A stretch of 64,000 nucleotides of DNA from Pteria penguin. Lineage: Eukaryota > Mollusca > Bivalvia > Pterioida > Pteriidae. Of this stretch, positions 44,201 through 56,456 are shown one piece after another (within the stretch, counting starts at the first letter, position 1; every line of letters starts with the position of its first letter). Under the pieces are notes generated by a model. The model saw only the letters and a program-made list of their open reading frames with translations. It ran no database searches and had not been told where the DNA came from. The position numbers and the translations under genes were made by a program. The DNA lies in the NCBI GenBank assembly GCA_035048485.1, contig CM068588.1:1922001-1986000 (forward strand), read 5' to 3'.

Positions 44201-44759
44201 AGAGAGAGGTAAAATGTTTGGGAGACTAGGCAAGTATATAGCATTCTCGTATGGACCAGAACCATCTTACGAACTACGGCAGGTAGAGTCGGATCTTTTA
44301 ACGAATACAGACTTAGAAAAGTCCACACTGAATACCATATTAGATATGGCATACAAAGCACATAATTTCAGTCAAGGTCTTTGTTTGATTGCTAGCGGAG
44401 AAACTACAGTGCAAGTTCAGGGGAAAGGACGTGGAGGTCGTAACCAAGAAATGGCCATAGCTTGTGCTATTGAACTAGATCAGGAGAAGGAAAAGTTTTC
44501 AAATTTCCACATCAAGTTTCTGAGTGGAGGTACAGATGGACAGGATGGTCCTACAGATGCAGCTGGGGCAGTGGTAGACCAGCATTTTGTACAGAAATGC
44601 ACAGAGCAGAGTCTAGATATACATGCCTTCTTACAGGAAAATGATTCATATAACTTACTGAAAAATGTCAGAGGTTGTTCAGAACTTCTTCAAACTGGTT
44701 TAACGGGAACTAATGTAATGGATGTACAAGTACTGACAGTTACAAAGATCAGTAAGTGA
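38263..44759 (+). CDS. GLYCTK: Glycerate kinase (four coding exons, complete)
   Basis: Phosphorylates D-glycerate with ATP in serine and fructose catabolism. Exons are 38263-38690, 39487-39638, 42655-42830 and 43857-44759 (1659 nt, 552 aa; human 523). All borders are AG/GT and phases fit. The N-terminal kinase domain (DUF4147 type) shows VVGFGKAVAGMA, ISVPYG, EGARNNLPD and, across exons 2-3, LISGGGSSLLPLP. Exon 3 ends the KGGGLA segment, and exon 4 opens with SLILSDVVGD. The C-terminal MOFRL domain has GRGGRNQEMA (about residue 443) and FLSGGTDGQDGPTDAAGA (about 476). The first 44 residues are Arg/Leu/Ser-rich without acidic residues up to residue 22, consistent with mitochondrial targeting; Met45 (38395) could start a cytosolic form. 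A GTG at 38248 in frame is not needed. Possible poly(A) signal at 45815. Confidence 0.97.
40117..41593. mobile_element. Bivalve-type element with 145-bp tandem core (GLYCTK intron 2)
   Basis: GCTCACCTGAGC at 40117-40128 and its exact reverse complement GCTCAGGTGAGC at 41559-41570 bound about 9.5 tandem 145-bp units. Each unit has CTTCTCCAGAACCGCTGCAC, CAAGGTCCTCTACCAAG and CAAGATGGCCGCCATTGGCT. The right edge ends GGGCCTCTTGTTT, and the left edge forms a small hairpin (AGCTCA...TGAGCT). I recognise this layout from bivalve genomes (compare the pearl-type elements of oysters). The minus-strand ORFs of about 90 codons are unit translations. Confidence 0.85.
41594..41758 (+). repeat. Dispersed repeat, copy 2 (with 9656-9797)
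   Basis: Same blocks as in the ATP23 intron copy, including AAATTTAGACAAATTTTTGG and TCAATGAAATTTCCATCGGG. It directly follows the end of the tandem-core element, so the two may have travelled together here. Confidence 0.8.
41905..42285. repeat. ~90-bp tandem repeat (GLYCTK intron 2)
   Basis: Four units start with ATAGAACTAGCATAGCTCAG at about 41910, 42000, 42090 and 42178. They contain TGGTTCCATCCTATGGTACC and GACTCATTGGTGTCCAGTTT. The final unit has a small insertion. Confidence 0.92.
42846..43365. repeat. 46-49-bp tandem repeat (GLYCTK intron 3)
   Basis: About 11 units of ACATTAACCATCAGTTGCCT, TTGTACCACTTTTGGTATTT and TGAGCC. The array begins about 15 bp after the exon 3 donor at 42831. 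Not coding. Confidence 0.93.
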
Positions 44760-45004
44760 AAAGTATTGTTCCCTGTTGAATGTTATTGGGTTTGTTTTTC
44801 GGTGTGTATTTACATCTGTCCCCATCTGGTTGACACAAAGTGCAGCTTACAGTTAAATCATGCAGTTTCAGTACAAATGACAAAATACAAAAATATAAGC
44901 ATAGTTTGTAAGCTAGGTATAATGTATCAAGCAGAGAAAATGAAAAGTGTAGACTTGAACTCGAGCCCAGGATATCAAATCAAGACTTGATAGGTACTGC
45001 TGCA

Positions 45005-45565
45005 AAGAGTGTCTGTACACCACTGTAGCCCACACAGTCACTGTGGCCTACTTCACTTTATGAAGTTAAGGGTGCAGCAAGTTCCAGTATACCCTCTAGT
45101 CCACTCTGTTGTTTAAGACCTGCTCTGCTCGATAGGCGTAACAGCGATTCTTGTGTATTAATTAAGTCCTCACAGTTACTAAGGCCCACCTTAGTACAGT
45201 ACCACCTACAGTGGTGCGGTACTTATGGCTTAAAGTGCGCTACTTTAGCTGACTTGGTCACTGAAGCCTACATCATTTGACAGTGGCGCTGTAGCAATGA
45301 GTTCAAGTTCATCTCTTTAGCATACTTTGTCAGTGAGGCCTACCTCATTTGACAGAGGTGCTTTACCAGTGAGTTCAAGTACACCACTTTAGCTGACTTG
45401 GTCAGTGAGACCCACCTCATTTAAAAGTGTTGCTTTACCAATGAGTTCAAGTACACCACTTTAGCTGACTTGGTCAGTGAGGCCGTCCTCATTTTACAGT
45501 GGTGCTGTACCTATGAGTTCAAGTGCACCAATTTAGCTGACTTGGTCAGTGAAGCTTACTTCAGT
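45005..45565. repeat. Degenerate ~75-bp repeat in the GLYCTK 3' flank
   Basis: Five to six units with ACTTTAGCTGACTTGGTCAG, GAGGCCTACCTCATTT, ACAGTGGTGCT and ATGAGTTCAAGT. Divergence increases to the left. Probably within or just past the 3' UTR. Confidence 0.8.
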
Positions 45566-46645
45566 TTATGCCAATACAAGACAAGTCATATAAACATTTA
45601 TATCATCGTGTTGTCTACTAAGCAATGGATCATACAGGGATTAGTCTGTCCAGGGTCTGTCTTGCAGGAATCACACTTTTGAAAAATATATAGCAGGTAA
45701 CATGTGTTACTTCAAGCACTCTCACTGTCAATATATGCTGCTGTGTTTATGCTAGATAACTGTTGGCAGACAAATAACATAACAGCAGAAAATTAATTCT
45801 TTGCAAGGTTATGTAATAAAAACATGTACGAAACTGCAGGTGGCAAAGCATGTCATACACATACATATTCAGCAAATATTGCATCACTCTTGTTTATCTC
45901 TTTGAAAATGATTGAAAACAGGTGCTCTGATGATGACAGTTTTTGTGCATGTTGTATTCAATTCATTCATTATATATAACTGATCAAGTATAAGATATGC
46001 ATTCATGAAATTCCATTTGAAACAAAAGAGTATGCATTTTGTGGATTTCAATTTTATGTACCTACCAATTAAGTGAATTCCTAAATCATTCCAGAATTAT
46101 ACCGGTAATTTAATATGCTGTTATTCTAGTCAGAGGCATGTAGGTCTATTAATGGAATGGTTGTCAAAACATTTTAGATTTCTTTACAATATTTATATTT
46201 TGATGTAATTCGTAATTGTTGTATTTGACAACATGTACCTGTATTTTTGATTGATTTATGTACTGTAAATATTTAATAGATTTATGAGAATAAGTGTCTG
46301 CTCTTCTGCTTTAGAAAGCAAGAGATTTGTGTTTTCCTAAACAACGATTTTTCATTTCATTATGGTGCTAATTGATCTGCTTTTTAATTGTTCAAATTAG
46401 TGTACATTGTTAATTGATTTTAATAGATACATAAAATTAATATAATTGAATTTGAACTCTTACGTCTTTGATTATATATTTTATTGTCAAGTTTTAAAAA
46501 CTGTGTTGTAGTCTAGTATATTCTGTAAGGGTTTTGGGGTCGGAATGCCATGAGCAAATCCAGGTCTGTAACAAATGTTACTTTGTTAGACTGGAAAAGT
46601 TCTTGAAATTTTACTAGAAAAGCAGAATCTATCTTTTCTTACATG
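45566..46645. other. AT-rich 3' flank of GLYCTK
   Basis: AATAAA at 45815-45820 is a candidate poly(A) signal about 1.06 kb past the stop. No other feature. Confidence 0.4.
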
Positions 46646-46649
46646 GAAA

Positions 46650-48065
46650 AAGTGCAATATGTCTGTTATCTGGCATTGTCTAGTGTCTGTCATGTAGAAT
46701 TATCTGGTATCTGTCATCTACTGTCTGGCATAATCGGGTATCTATCATTTATCATTGGCATTATCTGGTATATGTCATCTACTGTCTGGCATCATCTGGT
46801 ATCTATTATTTATCATTGGCATTATCTGGTATATTTCATCTGCTGTCTGGCATCATCTGGTATCTATCATTTATCATTGGCATTATCTGGTATATTTCAT
46901 CTGCTGTCTGGCATCATCTGGTATCTATCATTTATCATCAGCATTGTCTGGAATGTCATCTACTGTCTGGCATCATCTGGTATCTATCATTTATCATTAG
47001 CATTATCTGGTATATTTCATCTGCTGTCTGGCATCATCTGGTATCTATCATTTATCATTGGCATTATCTGGTATGTCATCTACTGTCTGGCATCATCTGG
47101 TATCTATCATTTATCATTGGCATTATCTGGTATATGTCATCTACTGTCTGGCATCATCTGGTATTTATCATTTATCATTGGCATTATCTGGTATATGTCA
47201 TCTAGTGTCTGGCATCATCTGGTATTTATCATTTATCATTGGCATTATCTGGTATATGTCATCTAGTGTCTGGCATCATCTGGTATTTATCATTTATCAT
47301 TGGCATTATCTGGTATATGTCATCTAGTGTCTGGCATCATCTGGTATTTATCATTTATCATTGGCATTATCTGGTATATGTCATCTAGTGTCTGGCATCA
47401 TCTGGTATTTATCATTTATCATTGGCATTATCTGGTATATGTCATCTAGTGTCTGGCATCATCTGGTATTTATCATTTATCATTGGCATTATCTGGTATA
47501 TGTCATCTAGTGTCTGGCATCATCAGGTATCTACCATTTGTCATTGGCATTATCTGGTATATGTCATCTAGTGTCTGGCATCATCTGGTATTTATCATTT
47601 ATCATTAGCATTATCTGGTATATGTCATCTAGTGTCTGGCATCATCTGGTATCTATCATTTATCATTGGCATTATCTGGTATCTGTCATCTACTGTCTGG
47701 CATCATCTGGTATCTATCATTTATCATTGGCATTATCTGGTATCTGTAATCTACTGTCTGGCATCATCTGGTATCTATCATTTATCATTGGCATTATCTG
47801 GTATCTGTCATCTGTTGTTTGGCCTCATCTGGTGTCATCATTTGTCATCTAGCATCATCTGGTATCTATCATTTGTCATCTATCATTATCTGTCATCTGT
47901 TTTATGGCATCATCTGGTATCTATCAGTTGTCAACTAGCATTATCTGGTACATGTATCTGTCATCTGTTGTCTGACTTCATCTGGTATCTATCATTTAGC
48001 ATTATCTGGTATTTGTCATATGTTGTCGGGCATCATCTGGTATCTACCATTTGTCATTTAGCTTT
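46650..48065. repeat. 61-bp minisatellite
   Basis: About 22 units of CATTATCTGGTATATGTCAT, CTACTGTCTGGCATCATCTG and GTATCTATCATTTATCATTGG. It has a half-unit structure (CATTATCTGGTAT / CATCATCTGGTAT) and subtype blocks (CTAGTGTC in a run from 47200 to 47640). It decays into CATCTGT-type repeats after 47820. The VWHHLV / IIGIIWY ORFs are artefacts. Confidence 0.95.
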
Positions 48066-48216
48066 CATAGAGTTTTCTTTAGATCACTGCTCCTCCTAAG
48101 TTTTCAGCTGTATTAATATGGACCCTAACTTGATGACCTGTAGTTAGCTTTAAATGAAGTTTGAATTTCCTTGTTCTCGTTTCTGTGCCATCAAAGTGGA
48201 GACCACGTAAACTTCT

Positions 48217-48458
48217 GGGGCCAGTTGTTCTAAACTTTAACCACTGGTTAAGATAACCAATTGTTAAATTTCGTCAGACTATATCTCTGAAATAAGAATT
48301 TAAGTCATAGTCTGTATACTGATTTGCAGCATATGAAACAAGCTTTGTAAAGTAATTTAGATTTTCATACACAAATCTTATAAATTAAAGTAATTGTCTA
48401 TCAGAGATGAACCACTGGTTAGCTTAACCATTGGTTAAAGTTTCCAACAACTGGCCCC
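48217..48458 (+). mobile_element. MITE with palindromic ends, copy C
   Basis: Complete 242-bp copy, GGGGCCAGTTGTTCTAAACT to AGTTTCCAACAACTGGCCCC. Interior matches copy B, for example CAAGCTTTGTAAAGTAATT. Confidence 0.9.
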
Positions 48459-48694
48459 TGGTTATTACTTTTTCCTTTTGCGAGGATAATTTATGTTCAT
48501 AAAAGCCATTAACAAATCTATATTCGAGTCGTGTTTAGGACAAATTTGATTGTATATAAGATATACTCGGCGATGGTTCCTGCAGGCACAATATATAGGT
48601 GAAATATCACTGGCATGATGCTAAATAACTGATCTTTAACGTGATTTTAATGACTCAACACTGGATATGTTTGTTAATTTATCATTTTTTATGA

Positions 48695-49045
48695 TTTCAT
48701 TTTGTATTTTAATGGTTAAGAAGCAGGGACAGGTATTTGATCACATTAGTTTGTCTTGTCATTGTATAATTTTGATCAGTAAGGAAGAACGACAGGTACT
48801 TGATCACGTTAGTTTGTCTTTTCATTGTATAATTTTGATCAGTAAGGAAGAGGGGCAGGTGCTTGATGACGTTAGTTTATCTTTTCATTTGTATTATTAT
48901 CCAGTAAAGAAGAGGGACAGGTACTTGATCACGTTAGTTTGTCTTTTCATTTGTATTATTATCCAGTAAGGAAGAGGGGCAGGTGCTTGATCACGTTAGT
49001 TTGTCATTCCATTTTATATTTTGATCAGTAAGGAAGAGGGACGGG
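48695..49045. repeat. ~65-75-bp tandem repeat
   Basis: Five units around CAGTAAGGAAGAGGGACAGG, TACTTGATCACGTTAGTTTG and TCTTTTCATTTGTAT. It abuts the SINE at 49051. Confidence 0.9.
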
Positions 49046-49050
49046 TACTT

Positions 49051-49345
49051 GGGACAGGTGGGTCCAGTGGTATCTCACTTGACTTCAAATATGAGGACCT
49101 AGGTTCGATTCCTTCTCTCCTCTTGGACTTTTCTGAAGCGGTTTATCTTCTGTCGTACACGATGATAAGTGTTAACTGAGATCTCCTGTCACGGTATAAC
49201 TTTGGCATTTAGAAATCCTTCACTACTACAGATGGGTCGATAGCACGGGGCAAAATTACGAAGCAGTGTGTGAAACCGGTGCCGCCAACATATAGGTGCA
49301 ATAGTCTTTGATTGGCATTGAAAAAAAAACAAAATAAACCAAAAT
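49051..49345 (+). mobile_element. tRNA-derived SINE, diverged family 2 relative
   Basis: The head has GGTGGGTCCAGTGGTATCTC (box A) and GGTTCGATTCC (box B). The body has CTGAGATCTCCTGTCACGGT, AATCCTTCACTACTACAGAT and GGGTCGATAGCACGGGGCAA. The end is an A-rich tail AAAAAAAAACAAAATAAACC. Confidence 0.7.
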
Positions 49346-49555
49346 CAGTTGAGTATTCTTTTGCGCATGCCTTGTAGTTTAATGTATGGATGTTTTAGCA
49401 GGTAGTATCACAATTTTGATATTTAAACACCTGTCTTTTGTGCATACTTTGTGTACGTGGATATAATGGATGTTGTGTCGCAGATGCTAGTACGTCTCGT
49501 GTCATTCATGTCTCTTTATTGGCTATGTACCATTATCTTATCAGCTATAGTTTAT

Positions 49556-51780
49556 CATGGTGTTTAGAGTGCTGTATAGTTATTTTACCATGGTGTTTAC
49601 AGTGCTGTATAGTTATTTTATCATGGTGTTTAGAGTGCTGTATAGTTATTTTACCATGGTGTTTACAGTGCTGTATAGTTATTTTATCATGGTGTTTACA
49701 GTGCTGTATAGTTATTTTACCATGGTGTTTACAGTGCTGTATAGTTATTTTACCATGGTGTTTACAGTGCTGTATAGTTATTTTACCATGGTGTTTACAG
49801 TGCTGTATAGTTATTTTACCATGGTGTTTACAGTGCTGTATAGTTATTTTACCATGGTGTTTACAGTGCTGTATAGTTATTTTACCATGGTGTTTACAGT
49901 GCTGTATAGTTATTTTATCATGGTGTTTACAGTGCTGTATAGTTATTTTATCATAGTGTTTACAGTGCTGTATAGTTATTTTACCATGGTGTTTACAGTG
50001 CTGTATAGTTATTTTACCATGGTGTTTACAGTGCTGTATAGTTATTTTATCATGGTGTTTACAGTGCTGTATAGTTATTTTATCATGGTGTTTACAGTGC
50101 TGTATAGTTATTTTATCATGGTGTTTACAGTGCTGTATAGTTATTTTATCATGGTGTTTACAGTGCTGTATAGTTATTTTATCATAGTGTTTACAGTGCT
50201 GTATAGTTATTTTATCATGGTGTTTACAGTGCTGTATAGTTATTTTATCATGGTGTTTACAGTGCTGTATAGTTATTTTATCATGGTGTTTACAGTGCTG
50301 TATAGTTATTTTATCATGGTGTTTACAGTGCTGTATAGTTATTTTATCATGGTGTTTACAGTGCTGTATAGTTATTTTATCATGGTGTTTACAGTGCTGT
50401 ATAGTTATTTTATCATGGTGTTTACAGTGCTGTATAGTTATTTTACCATGGTGTTTACAGTGCTGTATAGTTATTTTACCATGGTGTTTACAGTGCTGTA
50501 TAGTTATTTTATCATAGTGTTTACAGTGCTGTATAGTTATTTTACCATGGTGTTTACAGTGCTGTATAGTTATTTTATCATGGTGTTTACAGTGCTGTAT
50601 AGTTATTTTACCATGGTGTTTACAGTGCTGTATAGTTATTTTATCATGGTGTTTACAGTGCTGTATAGTTATTTTATCATGGTGTTTACAGTGCTGTATA
50701 GTTATTTTATCATGGTGTTTACAGTGCTGTATAGTTATTTTATCATGGTGTTTACAGTGCTGTATAGTTATTTTATCATGGTGTTTACAGTGCTGTATAG
50801 TTATTTTATCATGGTGTTTACAGTGCTGTATAGTTATTTTATCATGGTGTTTACAGTGCTGTATAGTTATTTTATCATGGTGTTTACAGTGCTGTATAGT
50901 TATTTTATCATGGTGTTTACAGTGCTGTATAGTTATTTTATCATGGTGTTTACAGTGCTGTATAGTTATTTTATCATGGTGTTTACAGTGCTGTATAGTT
51001 ATTTTATCATGGTGTTTACAGTGCTGTATAGTTATTTTATCATGGTGTTTACAGTGCTGTATAGTTATTTTATCATGGTGTTTACAGTGCTGTATAGTTA
51101 TTTTATCATGGTGTTTACAGTGCTGTATAGTTATTTTATCATGGTGTTTACAGTGCTGTATAGTTATTTTATCATGGTGTTTACAGTGCTGTATAGTTAT
51201 TTTATCATAGTGTTTACAGTGCTGTATAGTTATTTTATCATGGTGTTTACAGTGCTGTATAGTTATTTTATCATGGTGTTTACAGTGCTGTATAGTTATT
51301 TTATCATAGTGTTTACAGTGCTGTATAGTTATTTTACCATGGTGTTTACAGTGCTGTATAGTTATTTTATCATAGTGTTTACAGTGCTGTATAGTTATTT
51401 TATCATGGTGTTTACAGTGCTGTATAGTTATTTTACCATGGTGTTTACAGTGCTGTATAGTTATTTTATCATAGTGTTTACAGTGCTGTATAGTTATTTT
51501 ATCATGGTGTTTACAGTGCTGTATAGTTATTTTATCATGGTGTTTACAGTGCTGTATAGTTATTTTATCATAGTGTTTACAGTGCTGTATAGTTATTTTA
51601 TCATAGTGTTTACAGTGCTGTATAGTTATTTTATCATGGTGTTTACAGTGCTGTATAGTTATTTTATCATGGTGTTTACAGTGCTGTATAGTTATTTTAT
51701 CATAGTGTTTACAGTGCTGTATAGTTATTTTATCATGGTGTTTACAGTGCTGTATAGTTATTTTATCATGGTGTTTCCTA
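49556..51780. repeat. 33-bp minisatellite, ~67 units
   Basis: Unit CATGGTGTTTACAGTGCTGT plus ATAGTTATTTTAT, nearly invariant over 2.2 kb. Changes are concentrated at two sites: TTTTAT/TTTTAC before CATGG, and CATGG/CATAG. A T/C change at the first site creates CCATGG. Because 33 is a multiple of three and no frame stop occurs, both strands stay open for about 745 codons. That is a consequence of the repeat, not evidence of a gene. Confidence 0.97.
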
Positions 51781-51789
51781 TACAACTTT

Positions 51790-52840
51790 AATTTTTTGTA
51801 GGGTTTTTTTCTTCATACACCAAATGATATTCTCTAATTCATACCCAACTTTGGAATCATGCATGATAGAAGTTGCTAGCCACCAAGGGAAGCCTTCTCA
51901 CTATAAGTTTAAAATACAAAAAGGAGAAATTTATCTCTTCATCTTATTCGGGTATTAGTCCCAGATTCTCTGCCTTTCTTCCACTTTTGATATCGGTGGT
52001 TTGTGGGAGAGGATCAGAGAGACTAGAGACTTTGTTCATCAAAAGTTGGAATATTCAGCGATACATTGTACCAACCGGTATCGGGATGTACAAGCCTCTG
52101 GCGACAAATTAATGCCTGCACACACCCCGATATCAAACGTAGGAGAAGGACAGAAAATTTCGGATTAATTCGGGTATTTGACACAAATAACTCCGGATAA
52201 GGAACTTTATTTTGCTAGTGTATTATGTTACACTGCTTTAAATAATAGAGTAGGAATATTTGTGAAACAAATTAATTGCAACATATGTGGAAATCTAGTA
52301 CAAATCAAGCTATACTCGGTGTTTTGAATTTGGTAATATGCAATGTCCGTATTATAATAAAAATATTCATATATAGTGCTAATTGATATAGGGATGTATA
52401 CTTGTGTAAATTGTGAATAACTTCCGTTTTCTTTGGGGTTTTTTTGTGTTTTATCATGCAATTTGTACCTACTTTTTCAATATTATTTTATGAATAACCG
52501 TTTTCGCTCCATTGCATACATGAAGGATTAATGACTTGTATTCTTTGACAGATCTCAAACATTCACTTTGAATTATAATTTCTGTCAAACTCCCTGGCTT
52601 CACGATCATTCACTAAAATAATTACAATGACTTTTGAAGCGCGTAATTTGAAATTCAACTGATAATTAGCGATTTTATTTTGAAGTAGAAAGTAGATACA
52701 GTACCTTTCAGTCTCTGGTCATTTAGTGTTGGAAATTAATTTAAAATGATTAGTATTTTAACAATAAAAATGTTTGTGACGGTTAACATTTCTAATTTTG
52801 TGCATCATGAATTGGTACTTAACTATGCCACAGCTTAAAC
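51790..52840. other. AT-rich region without recognised gene
   Basis: An ORF of 79 codons at 51873 lacks any recognisable motif. Nothing else supported. Confidence 0.4.
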
Positions 52841-52847
52841 CCGGGCG

Positions 52848-53028
52848 CGGATCCAGAAATTTTGCCGAGAGGGGGTCCATCCCTAATGAATTTTGCACGA
52901 GATGGGGTCTACCAATGTTATTATGTGTAAAATAACTTCTTTTACATCGAAAAATAACAAGAAAAGTAATTTTCGCCTAACATCAGGATGGGTCCAGACC
53001 CCGGTTCACCCCTCTGGATCCGTGCATG
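52848..53028. mobile_element. Short element with GCGGATCCAG / CTGGATCCG ends
   Basis: GGGCGCGGATCCAGAAATTT at the left and CCCCTCTGGATCCGTGCA at the right are imperfect inverted ends about 180 bp apart. Comparable ends occur at 56853-57023, 61130 (left end only) and 61605-61752. Confidence 0.55.
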
Positions 53029-53559
53029 AAACCAACATTGTTAAGTTAACATTTCCATGCATTACAGTAACGGATGGCATGAATTCGAGTTCTAATTTCA
53101 TGTTTTTTAGCAATGAAGATGTTAGTATCTGCAAATAGCATCATGAATTTCACACAATATTCCGTAGGGGGACGGTCTTTTCTGTCCAATGATTCAATTT
53201 TAAGTAGATTTAAAGGATGTTTAAGAAGAATTTGAAACAGATCGGAGATTTCCATCTTGATTACGGATTGGCAAGGAAATTACAACCTGACATCCTGCTT
53301 TACACGTTTTATTTGGGAAGTAGGAGGGTGTTTTTTTTTTCTCTCTCTCTTTCTTTTTCCTTGTGTGTGTGGGGGTGGATGTGTTTGTGTGTGAGAGAGA
53401 CAGAGATTTCGTTTATATTTCATTGCAATGTTTATACGTCTAGAATCCTGATCGCTGAATTGTGTCGTAGAGTAGTTAACGTACTGACATCGTTACATGT
53501 AGAAGAAAAATAACAGTAGTAAAGTAGCGATTGAGCCCAATTCTGCGTAGCCCTGTCAG

Positions 53560-53735
53560 AAGCATGCTTGGCCCTGCAACGAATAGTCTCGGGCTCCAGT
53601 TGACCTTGACATGTATATGATCCTCCTAGCTTCAGTTGGGTCCGTTGCTGAGGTTAGAATTTCTATACCATGCATCATCAGATGCCGTCTCTGCGTAAGT
53701 CAGGTAGGTTGTCGAGACGTAAAAAAGAAAAACCA
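53560..53735 (+). mobile_element. Family 2 SINE fragment
   Basis: CAGTTGGGTCCGTTGCTGAG, ATTTCTATACCATGCATCAT and CAGATGCCGTC match the 3' half of 58417-58697. Head and end are degraded. Confidence 0.6.
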
Positions 53736-53750
53736 AGGAAAATATTTCTT

Positions 53751-53982
53751 GAGCTAGTTGTTCGAAACTTTAACCACTGGTTAAGCTAACCAGTGGTTAA
53801 GATTTTAGAGACAATTAATTTTATCTATAAAATTTCTGTATAAAAAATCTGAATTACTTTACAAAGCTTGTTTCATATGCTACAAATCAGTACACAGACA
53901 ACAACCTTTAAAAAGTCTTCTCATTTTACAGATATAGTCATGAAATTTAACCATTGTTTAAAGTTTCGAACAACTGGGCCCT
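53751..53982 (-). mobile_element. MITE with palindromic ends, copy D (reverse orientation)
   Basis: Begins AGTTGTTCGAAACTTTAACC and ends GTTTCGAACAACTGGGCCC. The interior (AATTACTTTACAAAGCTTG) is the reverse complement of copies B and C. Confidence 0.88.
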
Positions 53983-53989
53983 GAACGCT

Positions 53990-55350
53990 GTTTCCATTCC
54001 CTAAACATACTTTGGTGCTCTGGGAAGGAAAATTAAATCGGTTATTAAATGCTGTCACAAAAATACAGTTACGAAAACTGATAGATCGGCAATATCCAGA
54101 AAGGTAGAATCGCCACCTTATATAATTCGGAACGATGGTACCGTCATCTGTTCATATGTTTACGTGTATTGATACCCTTATCAATATTATATGGTCGTAT
54201 GTGTCTATTCCGTCGCTAAACATTTGAGGAAAATACAAAGGCATGTAGACATTCCACATTTTTGAAAGAAATCATGATGTTCCTTAGTTGCATAAATCAT
54301 CCCTTGACTGGATACCAAATTTTCAAATCATACATTTTAATTCAAGTATATATGAATTACAAATGGATATGGTGTTTTACTATCAGGATTGATACTGGCA
54401 TATGGTCAAACGTATCAGGATGTAAGACAATAATATTACGTGGGAAAGTTACGCTATCTGGATACTGGCAGTTCCCAATAATCTCTTCACAGGAAATCTA
54501 GATCAATTGACAATTTCGTTAGTTGATTTTCTCATATTTTCCCAAAGGAATCGGCACATATCGGATATGTGATTGGAAACTGTAGATGCTCGTGTAATAC
54601 ACAGTCTATCCGCGCAGATTACATGTAGGTCCTTTATTGATTTTTTTTAATTCCTCACAGGATTTTTATAAGATAATTTAAAATTCGTATCCACCTTTAT
54701 CGGGTCTTATAGATAAGTGACAGCGCCATGCTTATTTTCCACCGTGTGTTTGTCGGTGTCTATGTGGTGGTGCAGTGTTGAAATGTTTTAATCAAATCTG
54801 CATGATTTGGGAAGTAATGGCAGATATCTTACCAAGCAGGAGATGTTGACGTCGGGGACCCCGGAATCCGGGTACCTGCTCCGAAGGTCCATGAATGTCA
54901 ACGCTTGTCACGTTATGCATGCCACTTTGATTTAGCGTCATTTACTTTCATATTCTTCCAATGAAATGTTCACATTTATTTTACATCCATGTTGATTTCT
55001 GTCGTGTTTTATTAGCTCTGAGTTCTAATTTCATTCAATTTACGCCCCGTATTGTATTGCACGGATTGTGTTTTGTGCAGTTTTTTTTCAGAAACGGGTC
55101 AAGTTCCTCTGTAATTGATACCATTTTCGTGCCACATAATACTTTCATTTAGTTCTTTGGGCACTAGAAACCTAACCATGTCTGATTTTTTCTATCTATG
55201 CCTCGATTTGATATTGTGAAAAATATTTTTGAGGCCTTTGATAGCTGCACAGCACGGCACGAGTCTGTTATACGTGATTATTACTCACAGTCTCGGGAGG
55301 GATGACACAGACTGTAGTGTGAGATGTCAGTATCGATGTCTTCAATAAAT
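53990..55350. other. Unique-looking region without recognised gene
   Basis: ORFs of 79 and 63 codons (54262, 54961) show no motif I recognise. Nothing else supported. Confidence 0.4.
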
Positions 55351-55355
55351 TGAAT

Positions 55356-56245
55356 CGTTACCGAGCCTGCCAAACACCATGAGATATACAGGAATCACCC
55401 GTTACCGAGCCTGCCAAACACCATGAGATATACAGGAATCACCCGTTACCGAGCCCGCCAAACACCATGAGATATACAGGAATCACCCGTTACCGAGCCT
55501 GCCAAACACCGTGAGATATACAGGAATCACCCGTTACCGAGCCTGCCAAACACCATGAGATATACAGGAATCACCCGTTACAGAGCCTGCCAAACACTAT
55601 GAGATATACAGGAATCACCCGTTACCGATCCTGCCAAACACCGTGAGATATATAGGAATCACCCGTTACCGAGCCTGCCAAACACCATGAGATATATAGG
55701 AATCACCCGTTACCGAGCCTGCCAAACACCATGAGATATACAGGAATCACCCGTTACCGATCCTGCCAAACACCATGAGATATACAGGAATAACCCGTTA
55801 CAGAGCCTGCCAAACACCATGAGATATACAGGAATCACCCGTTACCGAGCCCGCCAAACACCGTGAGATATACAGGAATCACCCGTTACCGAGCCCGCCA
55901 AACACCATGAGATATACAGGAATCACCCGTTACCGAGCCCGCCAAACACCATGAGATATACAGGAATCACCCGTTACCGAGCCCGCCAAACACCATGAGA
56001 TATACAGGAATAACCCGTTACAGAGCCTGCCAAACACCATGAGATATACAGGAATAACCCGTTACCGAGCCCGCCAAACACCATGAGATATACAGGAATC
56101 ATCCGTTACCGAGCCCGCCAAACACCATTAGATATACAGGAATCACCCGTTACCGAGCCCGCCAAACACCGTGAGATATACAGGAATCACCCTTTACCGA
56201 GCCCGCCAAACACCGTGAGATATACAGGAATCACCCGTTACCGAA
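55356..56245. repeat. 44-bp satellite-like array
   Basis: About 20 units of CGTTACCGAGCCTGCCAAAC, ACCATGAGATATACAGGAAT and CACC. Variants (GCCTGCC/GCCCGCC, CCATG/CCGTG, ACCGAG/ACAGAG/ACCGAT) recur in blocks, suggesting local homogenisation. Confidence 0.96.
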
Positions 56246-56424
56246 CCACCGTATAACGGTTGCCTACATCTTGCGAGGTGATCTTCAGATGACGGTAGTT
56301 AATTAACGGTAACTTAATTTTTAATATTGAACGATGCAAACAGAAGAAAACTTATTATAAACTTGTCTTACTGAGCAGTCATTAGAATAACATACTTGTT
56401 TACAGGTCCGTGGGAACTGGGGAG

Positions 56425-56425
56425 T

Positions 56426-56456
<31 letters not shown>

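Noticed and set aside
46643..48099. Hydrophobic ORFs resembling membrane proteins
   Set aside because: Translations of the 61-bp array in several frames.
49545..51791. ORFs of about 745 codons on both strands
   Set aside because: Both are translations of one 33-bp tandem repeat whose period is a multiple of three. Neither has a credible start context or domain.
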